Of a stretch of 51,824 nucleotides of DNA, positions 22,227 to 31,317 are shown piece after piece. The stretch lies in contig NZ_BBPO01000040.1 of assembly GCF_000787815.1 (NCBI RefSeq), positions 23,520 through 75,343 on the forward strand, written 5' to 3'. This DNA is from Streptacidiphilus neutrinimicus. Its GTDB lineage: Bacteria; Actinomycetota; Actinomycetes; Streptomycetales; Streptomycetaceae. The translations under genes were made by a program, and so were the position numbers. The notes under the pieces were generated by a model. The model worked only from the letters and a program-made list of their open reading frames with translations, was not told where the DNA came from and ran no database searches. The stretch's first letter is position 1, and the number at the start of each line of letters is the position of its first letter.

Positions 22227-24920
22227 ATGCGGATACGCTCGATGAGCAGGCGGGCGCTGGTGGTCACCTCCGCCGCGGTCGCGCTCGCGGTCAGTGCCGG
22301 GGTGACGTTCGCCGCAGGCGGCTTCGGCGACACCCCGCTGGGCACGAAGAAGGTCGGCCGCCAGGCCGACGGCTCGTATCTGACGCAGACCAACCAGTTC
22401 GTCACCCCGGCGGGCGACGTCATCAAGGAGACCGGCCGCCCGTTCGGCCTGGCCCTGCACCCGAACGGGAGGACGGCCGCGGCGCTGAACTCCGGCGGGC
22501 TCGCCCCCAACGGCGTCGTCACCGTCTTCGACCTGGTGCACCACAAGGTGCTCCAGCACGTGGGCGCCGGGGCCATCTCCGACGGCGGCATCCTCTACTC
22601 CCGTGACGGCAAGCACCTGTGGGCCGCGCAGCCGGGCAACCTGCTGCGCTACGACGTCGCCGCCGACGGGAAGCTGTCCCACGCCGCCAAGGTGACGCTG
22701 CCGGGCGCCGGCGGGCGGCAGGCGGTGCCCGCCGGGCTCGCCTGGGCGCCGGACGGGAGCCTGCTGGTCACCCTCAGCGGCGACAACACCCTGGCCGTGC
22801 TCAACGCGACGAGCGGCAGGGTGGTCCGGCAGATCCGCGTCGGGAACGCGCCCGACGCCGTCGTGGTCGTCGGCGGCAAGGCCTACGTGAGCAACGAGGG
22901 CGGCCGCCCCGCCCGCGCCGGGGACCGGACCGACGACTCCTACGGCACGGCCGTCGTCACCAACGACGACTCCGCCGTCCCGAGCACCGGCACCGTCTCC
23001 GAGGTCGACCTCAAGACCGGCGCCCAGGTACGGACGTTCGCCGTCGGACTGGAGCCGAGCGCGCTGCTCGCTGTCGGCTCCGGCGTGCTGGTCGCCAACA
23101 CCGACGACGACAGCGTCACCGCCATCGACACCGCCAAGCAGCAGGTCGGCCGCACCTTCAGCGCCAACCCCGCGCCGGGCGCGCCGTTCGGGGCGCAGCC
23201 CAACGGGTTGACCATGCTGGACGCCACGCATCTCGCGGTCAGCCTCGGCCGCGACAACGCCGTCGCCGTCTACTCCTACCAGGGCCCCTACACGCAGCCG
23301 AGTTTCGAGGGCCTGATCCCGACCGGCTCGTTCCCGACCGGGATCGCCAAGGACGCGCCACTGAACCGGCTCGTCGTGGCGAGCGAGCAGGGCCTGGGGT
23401 CGGTCGGCCCGGACGCGACCGTCCTGGAGGGAGTCGGCACCAAGCCCGCGACCTCGCACCTGGGATACGACTTCGTCGGCACGGTGCAGAGCGTCGCGCT
23501 GCCGAACACCGCGCAGATGGCCGCGTACACCCGGCAGGTATTCGCCGACAACCAGTGGAACGGCCTGCAGCAGCGCAACCTGACCGGGGACGGCAAGGCC
23601 GCGCCCGTCGCCCTTCCGCTGCACATCGGTGACCCGTCGACGATCAAGCATGTGTTCTTCATCGTCAAGGAGAACCGCACCTACGACCAGATACTGGGCG
23701 ACGACCCGCGCGGGAACGGGGACGCGAGCCTGACCCAGTTCGGGAAGAAGGTCACCCCGAACATCCACGCCCTGGTCCAGCAGTTCCCGCTGATCGACAA
23801 CCTGTACTCCGACGGCACCGACTCCGCCGAGGGCCACCACTGGCTGGACCAGGCGTTCGTCAACAACTACCTGCAGCAGATGTACGGGAACTACACCCGC
23901 TCCTACCAGACCGCCGATCCGCTCAGCGACGTGAAGACCGGCTGGATCTGGGACGACGCCGCGGCGCACGGCAAGTCGGTGGTCAACTGGGGCGAGGACG
24001 TCGACCGTTACGTCGACGCCGCGGGCGATCTCCCGGCGGCAGGCAGTCGGCCGAAGTGGTCCCACGACGCGCAGGTGCTGGAGGGCAAGGTCGCCGGTCC
24101 GCTGGACTACCCGCTCGGCCGGTACACCGCGAAGACGGACATCCCCTCACTGGCGAAGGTCACCCGGCCGGACTTCCCCAACTTCGACCTGAACATCCCC
24201 GACCAGTACCGGGCCGACCTGTTCCAGCGGGACTTCGCCGAGTACGTCAAGAACGGGAACCTGCCCGCCCTGGACATGATGTGGCTGATGAACGACCACA
24301 CCGAGGGCACCAACCCGGGCGGGGTCACGCCGGCGGCGCACGTCGCCGACAACGACCTGGCGCTCGGACGCATCGTCGACACCATCTCGCACAGCCCGTA
24401 CTGGAAGAACTCCGCGATCTTCGTAATCGAGGACGACTCCCAGGACGGTGTGGACCACGTCGACGGCCACCGCAACGTCGCCATGATCATCAGCCCGTAC
24501 GCGAAGCGCGGCGCGGTCGTGCACACCTACGACAGCCAGCTGAACTTCATGCGCACCATCGAGCAGATCCTCGGCCTGCCGCCGATGAACCAGGAGGACC
24601 TGGCCGCGGAACCGATGTACGACGCGTTCACCGACCAGCCGGACTTCACGCCGTACACCTTCGTGCCGAACCAGGTCTCGTTGACCGCGACCAACCCGAA
24701 GCCGGCGCAGGCGGACAACGCGGCGGCGAAGGCGTGGGCGCAGTGGTCGGCCGAACAGGACTACACGCATGAGGACATGATCAACATGCAGCAGGAGAAC
24801 CGGGACATCTGGTACTCCACCAACGGGTTCACCGAGCCCTACCCCGGCGACCAGTCGGTGCTGCTGCCCGGCCAGGTGCCGGGCGGAGGCGCCACCCCGA
24901 CCGGCGACAGCGACGGCTGA
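22227..24920 (+). CDS. Secreted bifunctional YncE-like beta-propeller / alkaline phosphatase-superfamily phosphoesterase
   Basis: The 897-aa exported protein has a signal peptide (MRIRSMSRRALVVTSAAVAL, cleavage near TFAAG). Residues about 50-440 form a YncE-like seven-bladed propeller with repeated 'LAVLNATSGRVVRQIRVGN.PDAV'-type blades. Residues about 470-830 form a phosphoesterase domain of the phospholipase C/acid phosphatase group: VFFIVKENRTYDQILGD, LIDNLYSDGTDSAEGHHW, DMMWLMNDHTEGTNP and IFVIEDDSQDGVDHVDGHR supply the metal- and phosphate-binding Asp, Glu, Asn, Thr and His residues. It probably scavenges phosphate from extracellular esters. ATG 22227 is selected by the signal peptide and GAGGAG; the longer frame to 22074 is non-coding in style. 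Confidence 0.9.
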   Translation: MRIRSMSRRALVVTSAAVALAVSAGVTFAAGGFGDTPLGTKKVGRQADGSYLTQTNQFVTPAGDVIKETGRPFGLALHPNGRTAAALNSGGLAPNGVVTVFDLVHHKVLQHVGAGAISDGGILYSRDGKHLWAAQPGNLLRYDVAADGKLSHAAKVTLPGAGGRQAVPAGLAWAPDGSLLVTLSGDNTLAVLNATSGRVVRQIRVGNAPDAVVVVGGKAYVSNEGGRPARAGDRTDDSYGTAVVTNDDSAVPSTGTVSEVDLKTGAQVRTFAVGLEPSALLAVGSGVLVANTDDDSVTAIDTAKQQVGRTFSANPAPGAPFGAQPNGLTMLDATHLAVSLGRDNAVAVYSYQGPYTQPSFEGLIPTGSFPTGIAKDAPLNRLVVASEQGLGSVGPDATVLEGVGTKPATSHLGYDFVGTVQSVALPNTAQMAAYTRQVFADNQWNGLQQRNLTGDGKAAPVALPLHIGDPSTIKHVFFIVKENRTYDQILGDDPRGNGDASLTQFGKKVTPNIHALVQQFPLIDNLYSDGTDSAEGHHWLDQAFVNNYLQQMYGNYTRSYQTADPLSDVKTGWIWDDAAAHGKSVVNWGEDVDRYVDAAGDLPAAGSRPKWSHDAQVLEGKVAGPLDYPLGRYTAKTDIPSLAKVTRPDFPNFDLNIPDQYRADLFQRDFAEYVKNGNLPALDMMWLMNDHTEGTNPGGVTPAAHVADNDLALGRIVDTISHSPYWKNSAIFVIEDDSQDGVDHVDGHRNVAMIISPYAKRGAVVHTYDSQLNFMRTIEQILGLPPMNQEDLAAEPMYDAFTDQPDFTPYTFVPNQVSLTATNPKPAQADNAAAKAWAQWSAEQDYTHEDMINMQQENRDIWYSTNGFTEPYPGDQSVLLPGQVPGGGATPTGDSDG

Positions 24921-24945
24921 CCGGCCGTTCGGCCCTCGTTCGGCA

Positions 24946-25002
24946 TCCCTTGCCGTCCCTTGCTATCCGTCGCCGTCCTTCGCCGTCCCTTGCCATCCTT
25001 CG
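24946..25002. repeat. Degenerate pyrimidine-rich repeats between convergent genes
   Basis: About six imperfect copies of a 9-11 nt motif (CCGTCCCTTG, CCGTCCTTCG, CATCCTTCG and similar) lie between the phosphoesterase gene and the convergent phosphatase gene. No stable hairpin is evident. Confidence 0.5.
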
Positions 25003-25013
25003 CACCTGGACGG

Positions 25014-28000
25014 TCACAGCTCGTCCATACCGCCGAGCAGGCCGTCCAGGGAGGGGCTCTCGGTCAGCGGTTGCTCGGACCAGATGACCTTGCCCTCCGG
25101 CGTGTACCGCGTGCCCCAACGGTGGGCCAGCCGGGCCACGAGGAAGATGCCACGACCGCCCTCGTCGGTGGTCGCGGCCCAACGCAGGTGCGGGGCGGTG
25201 CTGCTGGCGTCGGAGACCTCGCAGACCAGGCCGGTGTCGCGCAGCAGCCGCACCCTGACCGGCGCCGCGCCATAGCGGATGGCGTTGGTGATCAGCTCGC
25301 TGAGGATGAGCTCGGTGCTGAAGGAGATCTCGTCCAACCCCCACTCCGCCAGCTGCTTCACGCAGGCGTTGCGCACCGGCCCGACGGCGGCGGGGTCGCT
25401 GGGCACCTCCCACTCGGCCACCTGCTCGGGCGGCAGCAGGTCGGTACGGGCCACGAGCAGCACCACGTCGTCCCGCGCCTGCCCCGTCGCGCCGGGCGTC
25501 CCGAGGAGGGCCGCGCAGGTCTCCTCGGGGCCGCGCGGCCGGCGGCTCTCGAGGGTCCGCCGCAGGCCCTGCAGGCCGTGGTCGATGTCCTGGCCGCGGG
25601 TCTCGACCAGTCCGTCGCTGAACAGCAGGAGCTGGGAGCCCGGCTCCAGGGGGATCTCGGTGGTCTCGAACGGGTGCCCGCCTACGCCGAGCGGCGGGGA
25701 GACGGCGACCTCCGGGTAGTCCAGCGTCCCGTCCGGGCGCAGCACGGCCGGGCCGAGGTGCCCGGCACGGGAGAGCGTGCACACCCCGAGGACCGGGTCG
25801 TAGACCGCGTAGACGCAGGTCGATCCGGTGATGTTGACGTCGGTGGACTCCTCGTCGAGCTGGGACACCAGCTCGTCCACCCGGCCCAGCACCTCGTCCG
25901 GCGGCAGGTCCAGGGCGGAGAAGGTCCGGATCGCGGTGCGCAGGCGCCCCATCGCGACGGCCGCGTTGATGCCGTGCCCGACCACGTCGCCCACGACGAG
26001 TGCGCTGCGGAAGCCCGGCAGCGGGATGACGTCGAACCAGTCGCCGCCGACGCCGGCGCTGGCCGGCAGGTAGCGGTGGGCGACGTCGAGCCCGGTCCGC
26101 ACCGGCAGGCTCTGCGGCAGCAGGCTGCGCTGCAGCGCGACGGCGGTGCCGTGCTCGCGTGTGTAGCGGCGGGCGTTGTCGAGGGAGACGGCGGCGCGTG
26201 CGGCCAGGTCCTGGGCAAGCAGCAGGTCGTCGGCGTCGAACGGCGCGCTTCCGGCGGACCGCCGGAACTCGACCAGCCCCAGCAGCCCGCCCCGCATCCG
26301 CAACGGCGCGGTCACCGTGCCGTGGTGGGCGTCGGGCACAGCGGCATCACTCGTGGCCGCCCGCGCCTGCGGACTCCCCGCCGCCACCGTCACCGCCGCC
26401 CCGACGGGCGCCCCGCGCCCCGCGCACTCGACCCGCGACCGCCCCGGCCCTGAGCCCCCGGCCACCGACCAGCCGGGCACGCCAAGCCCGGCAGCACCGC
26501 CATCCCGCCCGACCCCGCCGAGATCGCCGCCACCGGCCACCGGCCGCCCCCCTCCCAGGGACTCAGCCGCGGACCCGCCGAGATCGCCGTCGGCGGGCCC
26601 GGGCCCGCCGGGCTCGGCGCCCATGTCCCCGGGCCCGTAGGACAACCCCGGCACGGCACCTCCCGAGCCGCCGCCGGCCGCCGGGCGAACCGGCCCCAAA
26701 GTGCCACGCGCGGCGAGCCCGGCAGCACGGTCGCTCCGTCCCGTTCCGCCGCGGCCGCCGCGTTCACCCGGCTGTGTCCCGGAATCCACGCTCGCGGACT
26801 CGGTCCCGTTCCCCGGGGGAGGCGGGGTGGGGGCTGGGCTTTCGAGGAAGGTGGTGCGGCGCAGGAGGCGGGTGGCGGCGCCGAGGTCCTGTGGGGGTTC
26901 CTCGCCGTGGGTGACGGCGTCGACGAGGTCGACCGTGACGGAGTCGGCGAAGCCGCCGCCGACGGCGACCTCGGCGAGTTCGTCGCAGGTCCGCGTCATG
27001 TCCAGGGTGCGGCCGATGCGCATGCCCGCCTCGTAGAGCAGCTGCCGCCGCTGCCCCGCGGCCTCGATCCTGCCGGTGAGGTCGTGCAGCTCGGTGGTGT
27101 CGCGCAGGGTCACCACACAGCCGGGCAGGCCGCCGTACGGCGCCGTCGGGCGCTTGTTCACCGCGAGGAGCCGGTCGCCGGCCTGGTGGATGCCGTCGGT
27201 GATCTCCTCGCTCTCGGGCGAGGTCAGCAGCGCGGTCGTCGCGGGGTCGAGCCCGAGCGCGGCCACCGGCCGCTGCTCGGCGTCGGCCGGCAGTTCGAGC
27301 AGGCGGCGGGCCTCGTCGTTGACCATGATGAGGCGGCCGTCGCCGCCGATGATCAGCACGCCCTCGCGCACCGCGTGCAGCACCGCGTCGTGGTGCTCGT
27401 ACATCCGGGCCAGCTCGGTCGGGCCGAGGCCGCGCGTCTGACGTTGCAGCCGGCGGGAGGCGAGGGCCGTGCCCGCCGCGGCCAGCAGTACCGCGAGCGC
27501 CGCGCCGCCCAGCAGCACCGGCAGGTGGGTGTCCACGAGCGCGTTGACCCGCCCGACGGTGATGTTCACGACGACCGCGCCGAGCGGCTTGTGCGTGGCG
27601 TCGAAGACGGGGACCGCGGTCGCGATGGAGTCGAAGCCCGGCTGGGAGAGTTGGAACGTCACCGTCTGCCCGGCCAGCAGCTTGGGCAGCACGTTCTGGA
27701 CCACGGAGGACGGCGGCCGGTAGGGGCGGCCGACGTAGTCGGGGTAGGGGGACGTCAGCTGCACGGAGGCGGTGTTGAACACCACGACGGAGTCGACGCC
27801 GGTCGCCTGCCGCACGGCCTCCGCGCGCGGCTCCAGCAGCGCGGACGCGTGCGGGCTCTGCAGCTCCTGGGCCAGGCCGGGCGCGCTGGCGAAGGACTCG
27901 GCGACTCCGCGGGTGACCCGGCGGGCGTCGCTGGCCGTGCTGGAGCGGCCCTGGAGCACCATCGCCGTCACTCCGGCGACGACCAGCAGCAGCACGATGA

Positions 28001-28130
28001 GCAGTTCGGTCAGGAACATCCGCCCGGCGAGGGTCCGCACGGAGAACATCCTGCGCACGCCGCACGTCTGCCGCTCGGACAGCGCACCGCGGCCACGGTG
28101 CGTGGAAGCCCCGCGGTGACGTCTCTGCAC
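25014..28130 (-). CDS. Membrane sensor SpoIIE-family protein phosphatase with PAS, GAF and anti-sigma-kinase domains
   Basis: The 1038-aa regulator has a membrane helix (about 39-61), an extracytoplasmic Cache-like sensor (66-200), a second helix (203-225), PAS (245-345), GAF (365-430 resuming at 600-655), PP2C/SpoIIE phosphatase (665-895; GGDWFDVIPL, VVGDVVGHG, FSDGLVE and DDVVLLV supply the metal Asp residues) and a C-terminal RsbW-like HATPase (905-1020; SELITNAIRYG and DEGGRGIFLV). Such proteins set partner-switching of anti-sigma and anti-anti-sigma factors. The sigma-B-type gene 5 kb away is a plausible target but not proven. A Gly-rich low-complexity insert (436-600) splits the GAF domain. 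GTG 28130 has AAGGA upstream; ATG 28049 is possible. Confidence 0.93.
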   Translation of the reverse strand: MQRRHRGASTHRGRGALSERQTCGVRRMFSVRTLAGRMFLTELLIVLLLVVAGVTAMVLQGRSSTASDARRVTRGVAESFASAPGLAQELQSPHASALLEPRAEAVRQATGVDSVVVFNTASVQLTSPYPDYVGRPYRPPSSVVQNVLPKLLAGQTVTFQLSQPGFDSIATAVPVFDATHKPLGAVVVNITVGRVNALVDTHLPVLLGGAALAVLLAAAGTALASRRLQRQTRGLGPTELARMYEHHDAVLHAVREGVLIIGGDGRLIMVNDEARRLLELPADAEQRPVAALGLDPATTALLTSPESEEITDGIHQAGDRLLAVNKRPTAPYGGLPGCVVTLRDTTELHDLTGRIEAAGQRRQLLYEAGMRIGRTLDMTRTCDELAEVAVGGGFADSVTVDLVDAVTHGEEPPQDLGAATRLLRRTTFLESPAPTPPPPGNGTESASVDSGTQPGERGGRGGTGRSDRAAGLAARGTLGPVRPAAGGGSGGAVPGLSYGPGDMGAEPGGPGPADGDLGGSAAESLGGGRPVAGGGDLGGVGRDGGAAGLGVPGWSVAGGSGPGRSRVECAGRGAPVGAAVTVAAGSPQARAATSDAAVPDAHHGTVTAPLRMRGGLLGLVEFRRSAGSAPFDADDLLLAQDLAARAAVSLDNARRYTREHGTAVALQRSLLPQSLPVRTGLDVAHRYLPASAGVGGDWFDVIPLPGFRSALVVGDVVGHGINAAVAMGRLRTAIRTFSALDLPPDEVLGRVDELVSQLDEESTDVNITGSTCVYAVYDPVLGVCTLSRAGHLGPAVLRPDGTLDYPEVAVSPPLGVGGHPFETTEIPLEPGSQLLLFSDGLVETRGQDIDHGLQGLRRTLESRRPRGPEETCAALLGTPGATGQARDDVVLLVARTDLLPPEQVAEWEVPSDPAAVGPVRNACVKQLAEWGLDEISFSTELILSELITNAIRYGAAPVRVRLLRDTGLVCEVSDASSTAPHLRWAATTDEGGRGIFLVARLAHRWGTRYTPEGKVIWSEQPLTESPSLDGLLGGMDEL

Positions 28131-28407
28131 AAAACATCCTTAACCTGCGCTGCTGTGACCGCGCAAGTAGCAGATCGTAATCGTTCGCGCAGGCCAGGCG
28201 GTTCTTCGCAAACGGCCGCCCGTCATCGGCCGCCTGCCCGCCGTTGACCGGTTGTTGCCTGGACGCTTCCCGCGGCCGCCGACAATGGCGGTGGCCGGGC
28301 TGCGAAGCGGCTCCGCGCGCCGGTGCGGCATGATCGCTACGGGCGGGAGACTCCTCGCGCCCGGCTGACGCTGCCACCGCGACGATCGCCCGAGGACGCC
28401 CCACCCG
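28131..28407. other. Divergent promoter region
   Basis: This 277-bp gap lies between the divergent phosphatase and thioesterase genes. Positions 28131-28200 are relatively AT-rich (ACATCCTTAACC, GATCGTAATCG). There is no gene and no clear palindrome. Confidence 0.4.
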
Positions 28408-29196
28408 ATGTTCACTCCGTCCAGCCCCGCGCCGAACCCCTGGCTGCAGACCGTCGTCCCGCGCCCGGCCGCCCGGCTGCGCCTGCTCTGCTTCCACCCG
28501 GCGGGCTCGGGAACGAGCTTCTACCGCCCCTGGGCCGGCCGGCTGCCCGCGGACATCGAGGTCTCCGCCGTCAGCCTGCCCGGCCGCGAGGCCCGCTACC
28601 GCGAGCCGCTGCAGTCGGACTACTCCGTGCTGCTCTCCTCCCTCTACGCGGCGCTGCGGCCTACCCTCGCCGCGGACCGCCGCCCCTACGCCCTGTTCGG
28701 GCACAGCATGGGCGCGCTGCTCGCCTACGGCGTCGCGCTGACGGCGGCGCGCCTCGGGGACCCGGGACCCGAGCGCCTGCTGCTGAGCGGCATGGGCGGC
28801 CCGGGGACCGTGCCGCCCAAGCCGGGTCGCCCGAAGTGGAGCGACGAGGCCCTGGTGGCCGACCTGCGCGAGATGGGCGGCACGCCCGAGGAGGTCCTCG
28901 CGGAGCCGGAGCTGCTCCACTGGATCCTTCCGGTCCTGCGGGCCGACTACTCGGTGTGCGACACCTTCCGCGCGGCCCCGCCCTCGGGGCCGCTGCTCAC
29001 CTGCCCGCTCACGCTCATGGGCGGCGCGGACGACCACGCCACCCCGCCCGAACTCGCCCGCTGGGCCGAGGTGACCGCCGGTCCGGCGACCCAGTACACC
29101 TTCCCCGGCGGCCACTTCTACCTCACCGAGGAGTCCCCCGACGCCGTCCTCGCGACGCTCACGACCGAACTCACGGCGCAGGTCCGCCGCTACTGA
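28408..29196 (+). CDS. Type II thioesterase (orphan)
   Basis: The 262-aa alpha/beta hydrolase is of the editing type II thioesterase group that removes mis-primed acyl groups from PKS or NRPS carrier proteins. Motifs: LLCFHPAGSGTSFYRPWAG (oxyanion-hole region), GHSMGALLAYGVAL (nucleophile Ser), LMGGADDHATPP (catalytic Asp) and FPGGHFYLTEE (catalytic His). All catalytic residues are intact. No PKS, NRPS or carrier-protein gene is in the window, so it must act in trans or belong to a displaced cluster. ATG 28408 has GAGGA upstream. Confidence 0.9.
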   Translation: MFTPSSPAPNPWLQTVVPRPAARLRLLCFHPAGSGTSFYRPWAGRLPADIEVSAVSLPGREARYREPLQSDYSVLLSSLYAALRPTLAADRRPYALFGHSMGALLAYGVALTAARLGDPGPERLLLSGMGGPGTVPPKPGRPKWSDEALVADLREMGGTPEEVLAEPELLHWILPVLRADYSVCDTFRAAPPSGPLLTCPLTLMGGADDHATPPELARWAEVTAGPATQYTFPGGHFYLTEESPDAVLATLTTELTAQVRRY

Positions 29197-29316
29197 CCCT
29201 GGCGTTTCGAGTCGACAGGCCCGTCTGTACTACGCGGCCTGGCTCGTCGGCGGCGTCAGCACACAGGTCGTTCCCTGGCCGCCGCTCGGGTCACTGGCCT
29301 GTCCGGCCTGACACGG

Positions 29317-30501
29317 TCAACGTTCGCTCGCGCCCGCGAACGGGCCCCCGGGGCCGAAGGCGTGGCGGGCGAAGTTGGCGGCGATACGCCGGTGGCCGGC
29401 GGGGTCGGGGTGGATCTCGTCGGGGAGCGGGAACTCCCGGTAGTCGGCGGGGCCGTAGACGAGGAGGCCGTCAAGGTGGTGCAGGTTCGGGTCGTCGCCC
29501 GCGCGGTCGGCGACGATCCGGGCCAGCTCCTCGCGGATGACGGTCAGGGTGAGCCGCCCCGCCGCGCGCTCCGCCGGGTCGCCGGTGGCCTTGAACCGCA
29601 GGGTTCCTGAGCTGAAGTCAGGCGCGAGCGGGCCGGGGGTGTCCTCCTGGACGGGGCAGAGCAGCGGCGAGACCACCAGGAACGGCGTCGTCGGATGGCC
29701 CTCGCGGATGGTGTCGAGGAAGCCGTGGACGGCGGGGCCGAACGCGCGCAGGCGCATGGCGTCGGCGTTGACGATGTTGATGCCGATCTTGACGCTGATC
29801 AGGTCGGCCGGGGTGTCGCGCAGGGTGCGGGCGGTGAAGGGGTCCAGCAGCGCGCTGCCGCCGAAGCCGAGGTTGACCAGGTCGACGCCGCCCTCGGCGG
29901 CGGCGAGGGCGGGCCACGTCGTGGTCGGACTGGCGGCGTTGGAGCCGTGGCTGATGGAGCTGCCGTGGTGCAGCCAGCGCCTGCGACCGCCGTCGGGGGC
30001 GGGGAGGATCGGCGCGTCCGCGCGCAGGGCGATCAGCTCCGTGGTCTCGTTGTGCGGCAGCCAGATCTCGACCTGCTTGTCCTGCGGCGGGAGGCCGGTG
30101 AACCGGGCGGTGCCGGACGGGCCTTCCCGCAGTTCGCCCGAGCCGGTCGACATGTCGATGATGCGGACGTTGCCGCCGGGGACGCCGGTCTGCGCCGCCA
30201 GGCGGCCGTCGACCAGCAGGTCGTAGACGCCGTCGGCGGGGGCGGGCAGGCCGAGGTAGGCGCGCTTGGTGGGCAGCGTGTCGAGCTCGACGAGGGTGGC
30301 GCGGGTGCGGAAGACCAGCCGCACGCCGGAGGGTTGGGCCTCGACCAGCGCGAACTGCTCGTCGGGGAGCTGTCGTCGGGCCGGGGCGGGCAGCCGGTGC
30401 GGCAGCAGGCCGCCTCGTGCGGTGCGCTCGACGTCGAGGTGGCCGCGGAGCAGGTCCTCGGTGACGGGGGTGGTGATCAGGGCATGGGCGTCGTCGTGCA
30501 T
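29317..30501 (-). CDS. SGNH/GDSL-type hydrolase with N-terminal beta domain
   Basis: The 394-aa protein lacks a signal peptide. Residues about 30-175 form an N-terminal beta-sandwich (VRLVFRTRATLVELD, QVEIWLPHNETTELIAL). The SGNH domain follows: WLHHGSSISHGS (nucleophile Ser in a GxSIS motif), LVNLGFGGSALLD (block II Gly), SVKIGINIVNAD (block III Asn) and PLPDEIHPDPAGHRR (Asp-His pair). It is similar to carbohydrate or acyl esterases of this fold; the substrate is unknown. ATG 30501 is chosen because the longer frame runs through the repeat array and the TetR gene. Confidence 0.87.
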   Translation of the reverse strand: MHDDAHALITTPVTEDLLRGHLDVERTARGGLLPHRLPAPARRQLPDEQFALVEAQPSGVRLVFRTRATLVELDTLPTKRAYLGLPAPADGVYDLLVDGRLAAQTGVPGGNVRIIDMSTGSGELREGPSGTARFTGLPPQDKQVEIWLPHNETTELIALRADAPILPAPDGGRRRWLHHGSSISHGSNAASPTTTWPALAAAEGGVDLVNLGFGGSALLDPFTARTLRDTPADLISVKIGINIVNADAMRLRAFGPAVHGFLDTIREGHPTTPFLVVSPLLCPVQEDTPGPLAPDFSSGTLRFKATGDPAERAAGRLTLTVIREELARIVADRAGDDPNLHHLDGLLVYGPADYREFPLPDEIHPDPAGHRRIAANFARHAFGPGGPFAGASER

Positions 30502-30548
30502 GGCTCGCGCTCTCGTCGGCGGTCGTCGGGTCGATCGGAGTCGTGGGT

Positions 30549-30633
30549 GTGGCGGAGCGTGGCGCGGCGTTGCGCCGTGTGGCACTGCGTGGCTGGACGT
30601 GGCTGTGCGTGGCCTCGCGTGGCGTCCCGCGGC
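30549..30633. repeat. 10-bp periodic GTGGC repeat in a leader region
   Basis: Between the TetR pseudogene and the SGNH gene, the triplet GGC preceded by GT recurs at nearly exact 10-bp steps (30551, 30561, 30581, 30591, 30601, 30611, 30621, with variants at 30571 and 30631). The consensus is roughly NNNNGCGTGGC, read in 10-nt steps. Confidence 0.75.
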
Positions 30634-30647
30634 AAGGTGAGAAGCCG

Positions 30648-31233
30648 TCAGGTAGTCGGCCCCCCGCCGCCCGCGCGGGCGCGCAGCAGGGTGTCGAGGG
30701 AGTCGATGGTCCACTCCCAGGAGTCCTGCGCGTCGACGGGGGTGTGGCTGAAGCCGCCCGCCGCCTCGAGGCTGACGAAGCCGTGGAAGACGCCGCCCAG
30801 CATCCGCACAGCGTGCGTCTCGGCGGGCTCGTCGAGGTCGTAGGCGCGCAGGAGCGCCCGCGTCATCTGGGCATGCCGCACACCGGCGCTGGCCGCAGCC
30901 GTCTGCGGGTCGAGCCGGAAGCGGGCGGCGTCGTAGCGGCCGGGATGCGATCGGGCGTAGTCGCGGTAGGCGTCGGCGAAGGCGCCCAGGGCGTCGCGTC
31001 CGGCGCGGCCGGCGACGGCGTCGCCGACCCGGTCGGCGAGCTCCTCCAGAGCGAGCAGCGCGATGCGGGTCTTGAGCTCGTGCGAGCTCTTCAGATGCGA
31101 GTAGAGGCTGGCGACCTTCACGTCGAAGCGCCGGGCCAGCGCCGAGAGGGTCACCTGCTCGAAACCCGACCTCGTCGGCCAGTTCGGCGCCCGCGACAGC
31201 GAGACGCTCCGCGCTCAGTCCCACACGTGCCAT
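30648..31233 (-). pseudogene. TetR-family regulator with a one-base frameshift
   Basis: The N-terminus MARVGLSAERLAVAGAELAD-EVGF is in one frame (ATG 31233), and EQVTLSALARRFDVKVASLY, then SHLKSSHELKTRIALLALEE and the rest to 30648 in another. Removing one base from the TTT run (aaa on the plus strand, 31162-31164) joins them into a normal TetR helix-turn-helix. The C-terminal ligand-binding region contains HPGRYDAARF and MLGGVFHGFVSLEAAGGF, typical of the WHG-type C-terminal domain. The remainder has no other damage, so the mutation is recent, phase-variable or a sequencing error. The downstream same-strand SGNH gene is a likely target. Confidence 0.8.
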
Positions 31234-31260
31234 AGCTTCAGCCTCTCTCCATCAAGCTAT

Positions 31261-31299
31261 GGCCAGTATGCATTTGCCTATAGGTATTAGCAACTGGCC
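31261..31299. promoter_or_regulatory. Probable promoter/operator of the TetR gene
   Basis: An AT-rich island contains the inverted repeat GGCCAGT (31261-31267) / ACTGGCC (31293-31299) and, between the arms, the palindrome CCTATAGG (31277-31284). It lies directly upstream of the TetR start codon, where an autoregulatory operator is expected. Confidence 0.5.
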
Positions 31300-31317
31300 A
31301 AAGGGAGATCGGGAAGA

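Noticed and set aside
21675-24065. 796-codon minus-strand frame
   Set aside because: Valine/Gly/Arg-rich shadow of the propeller-phosphoesterase gene, without any domain.
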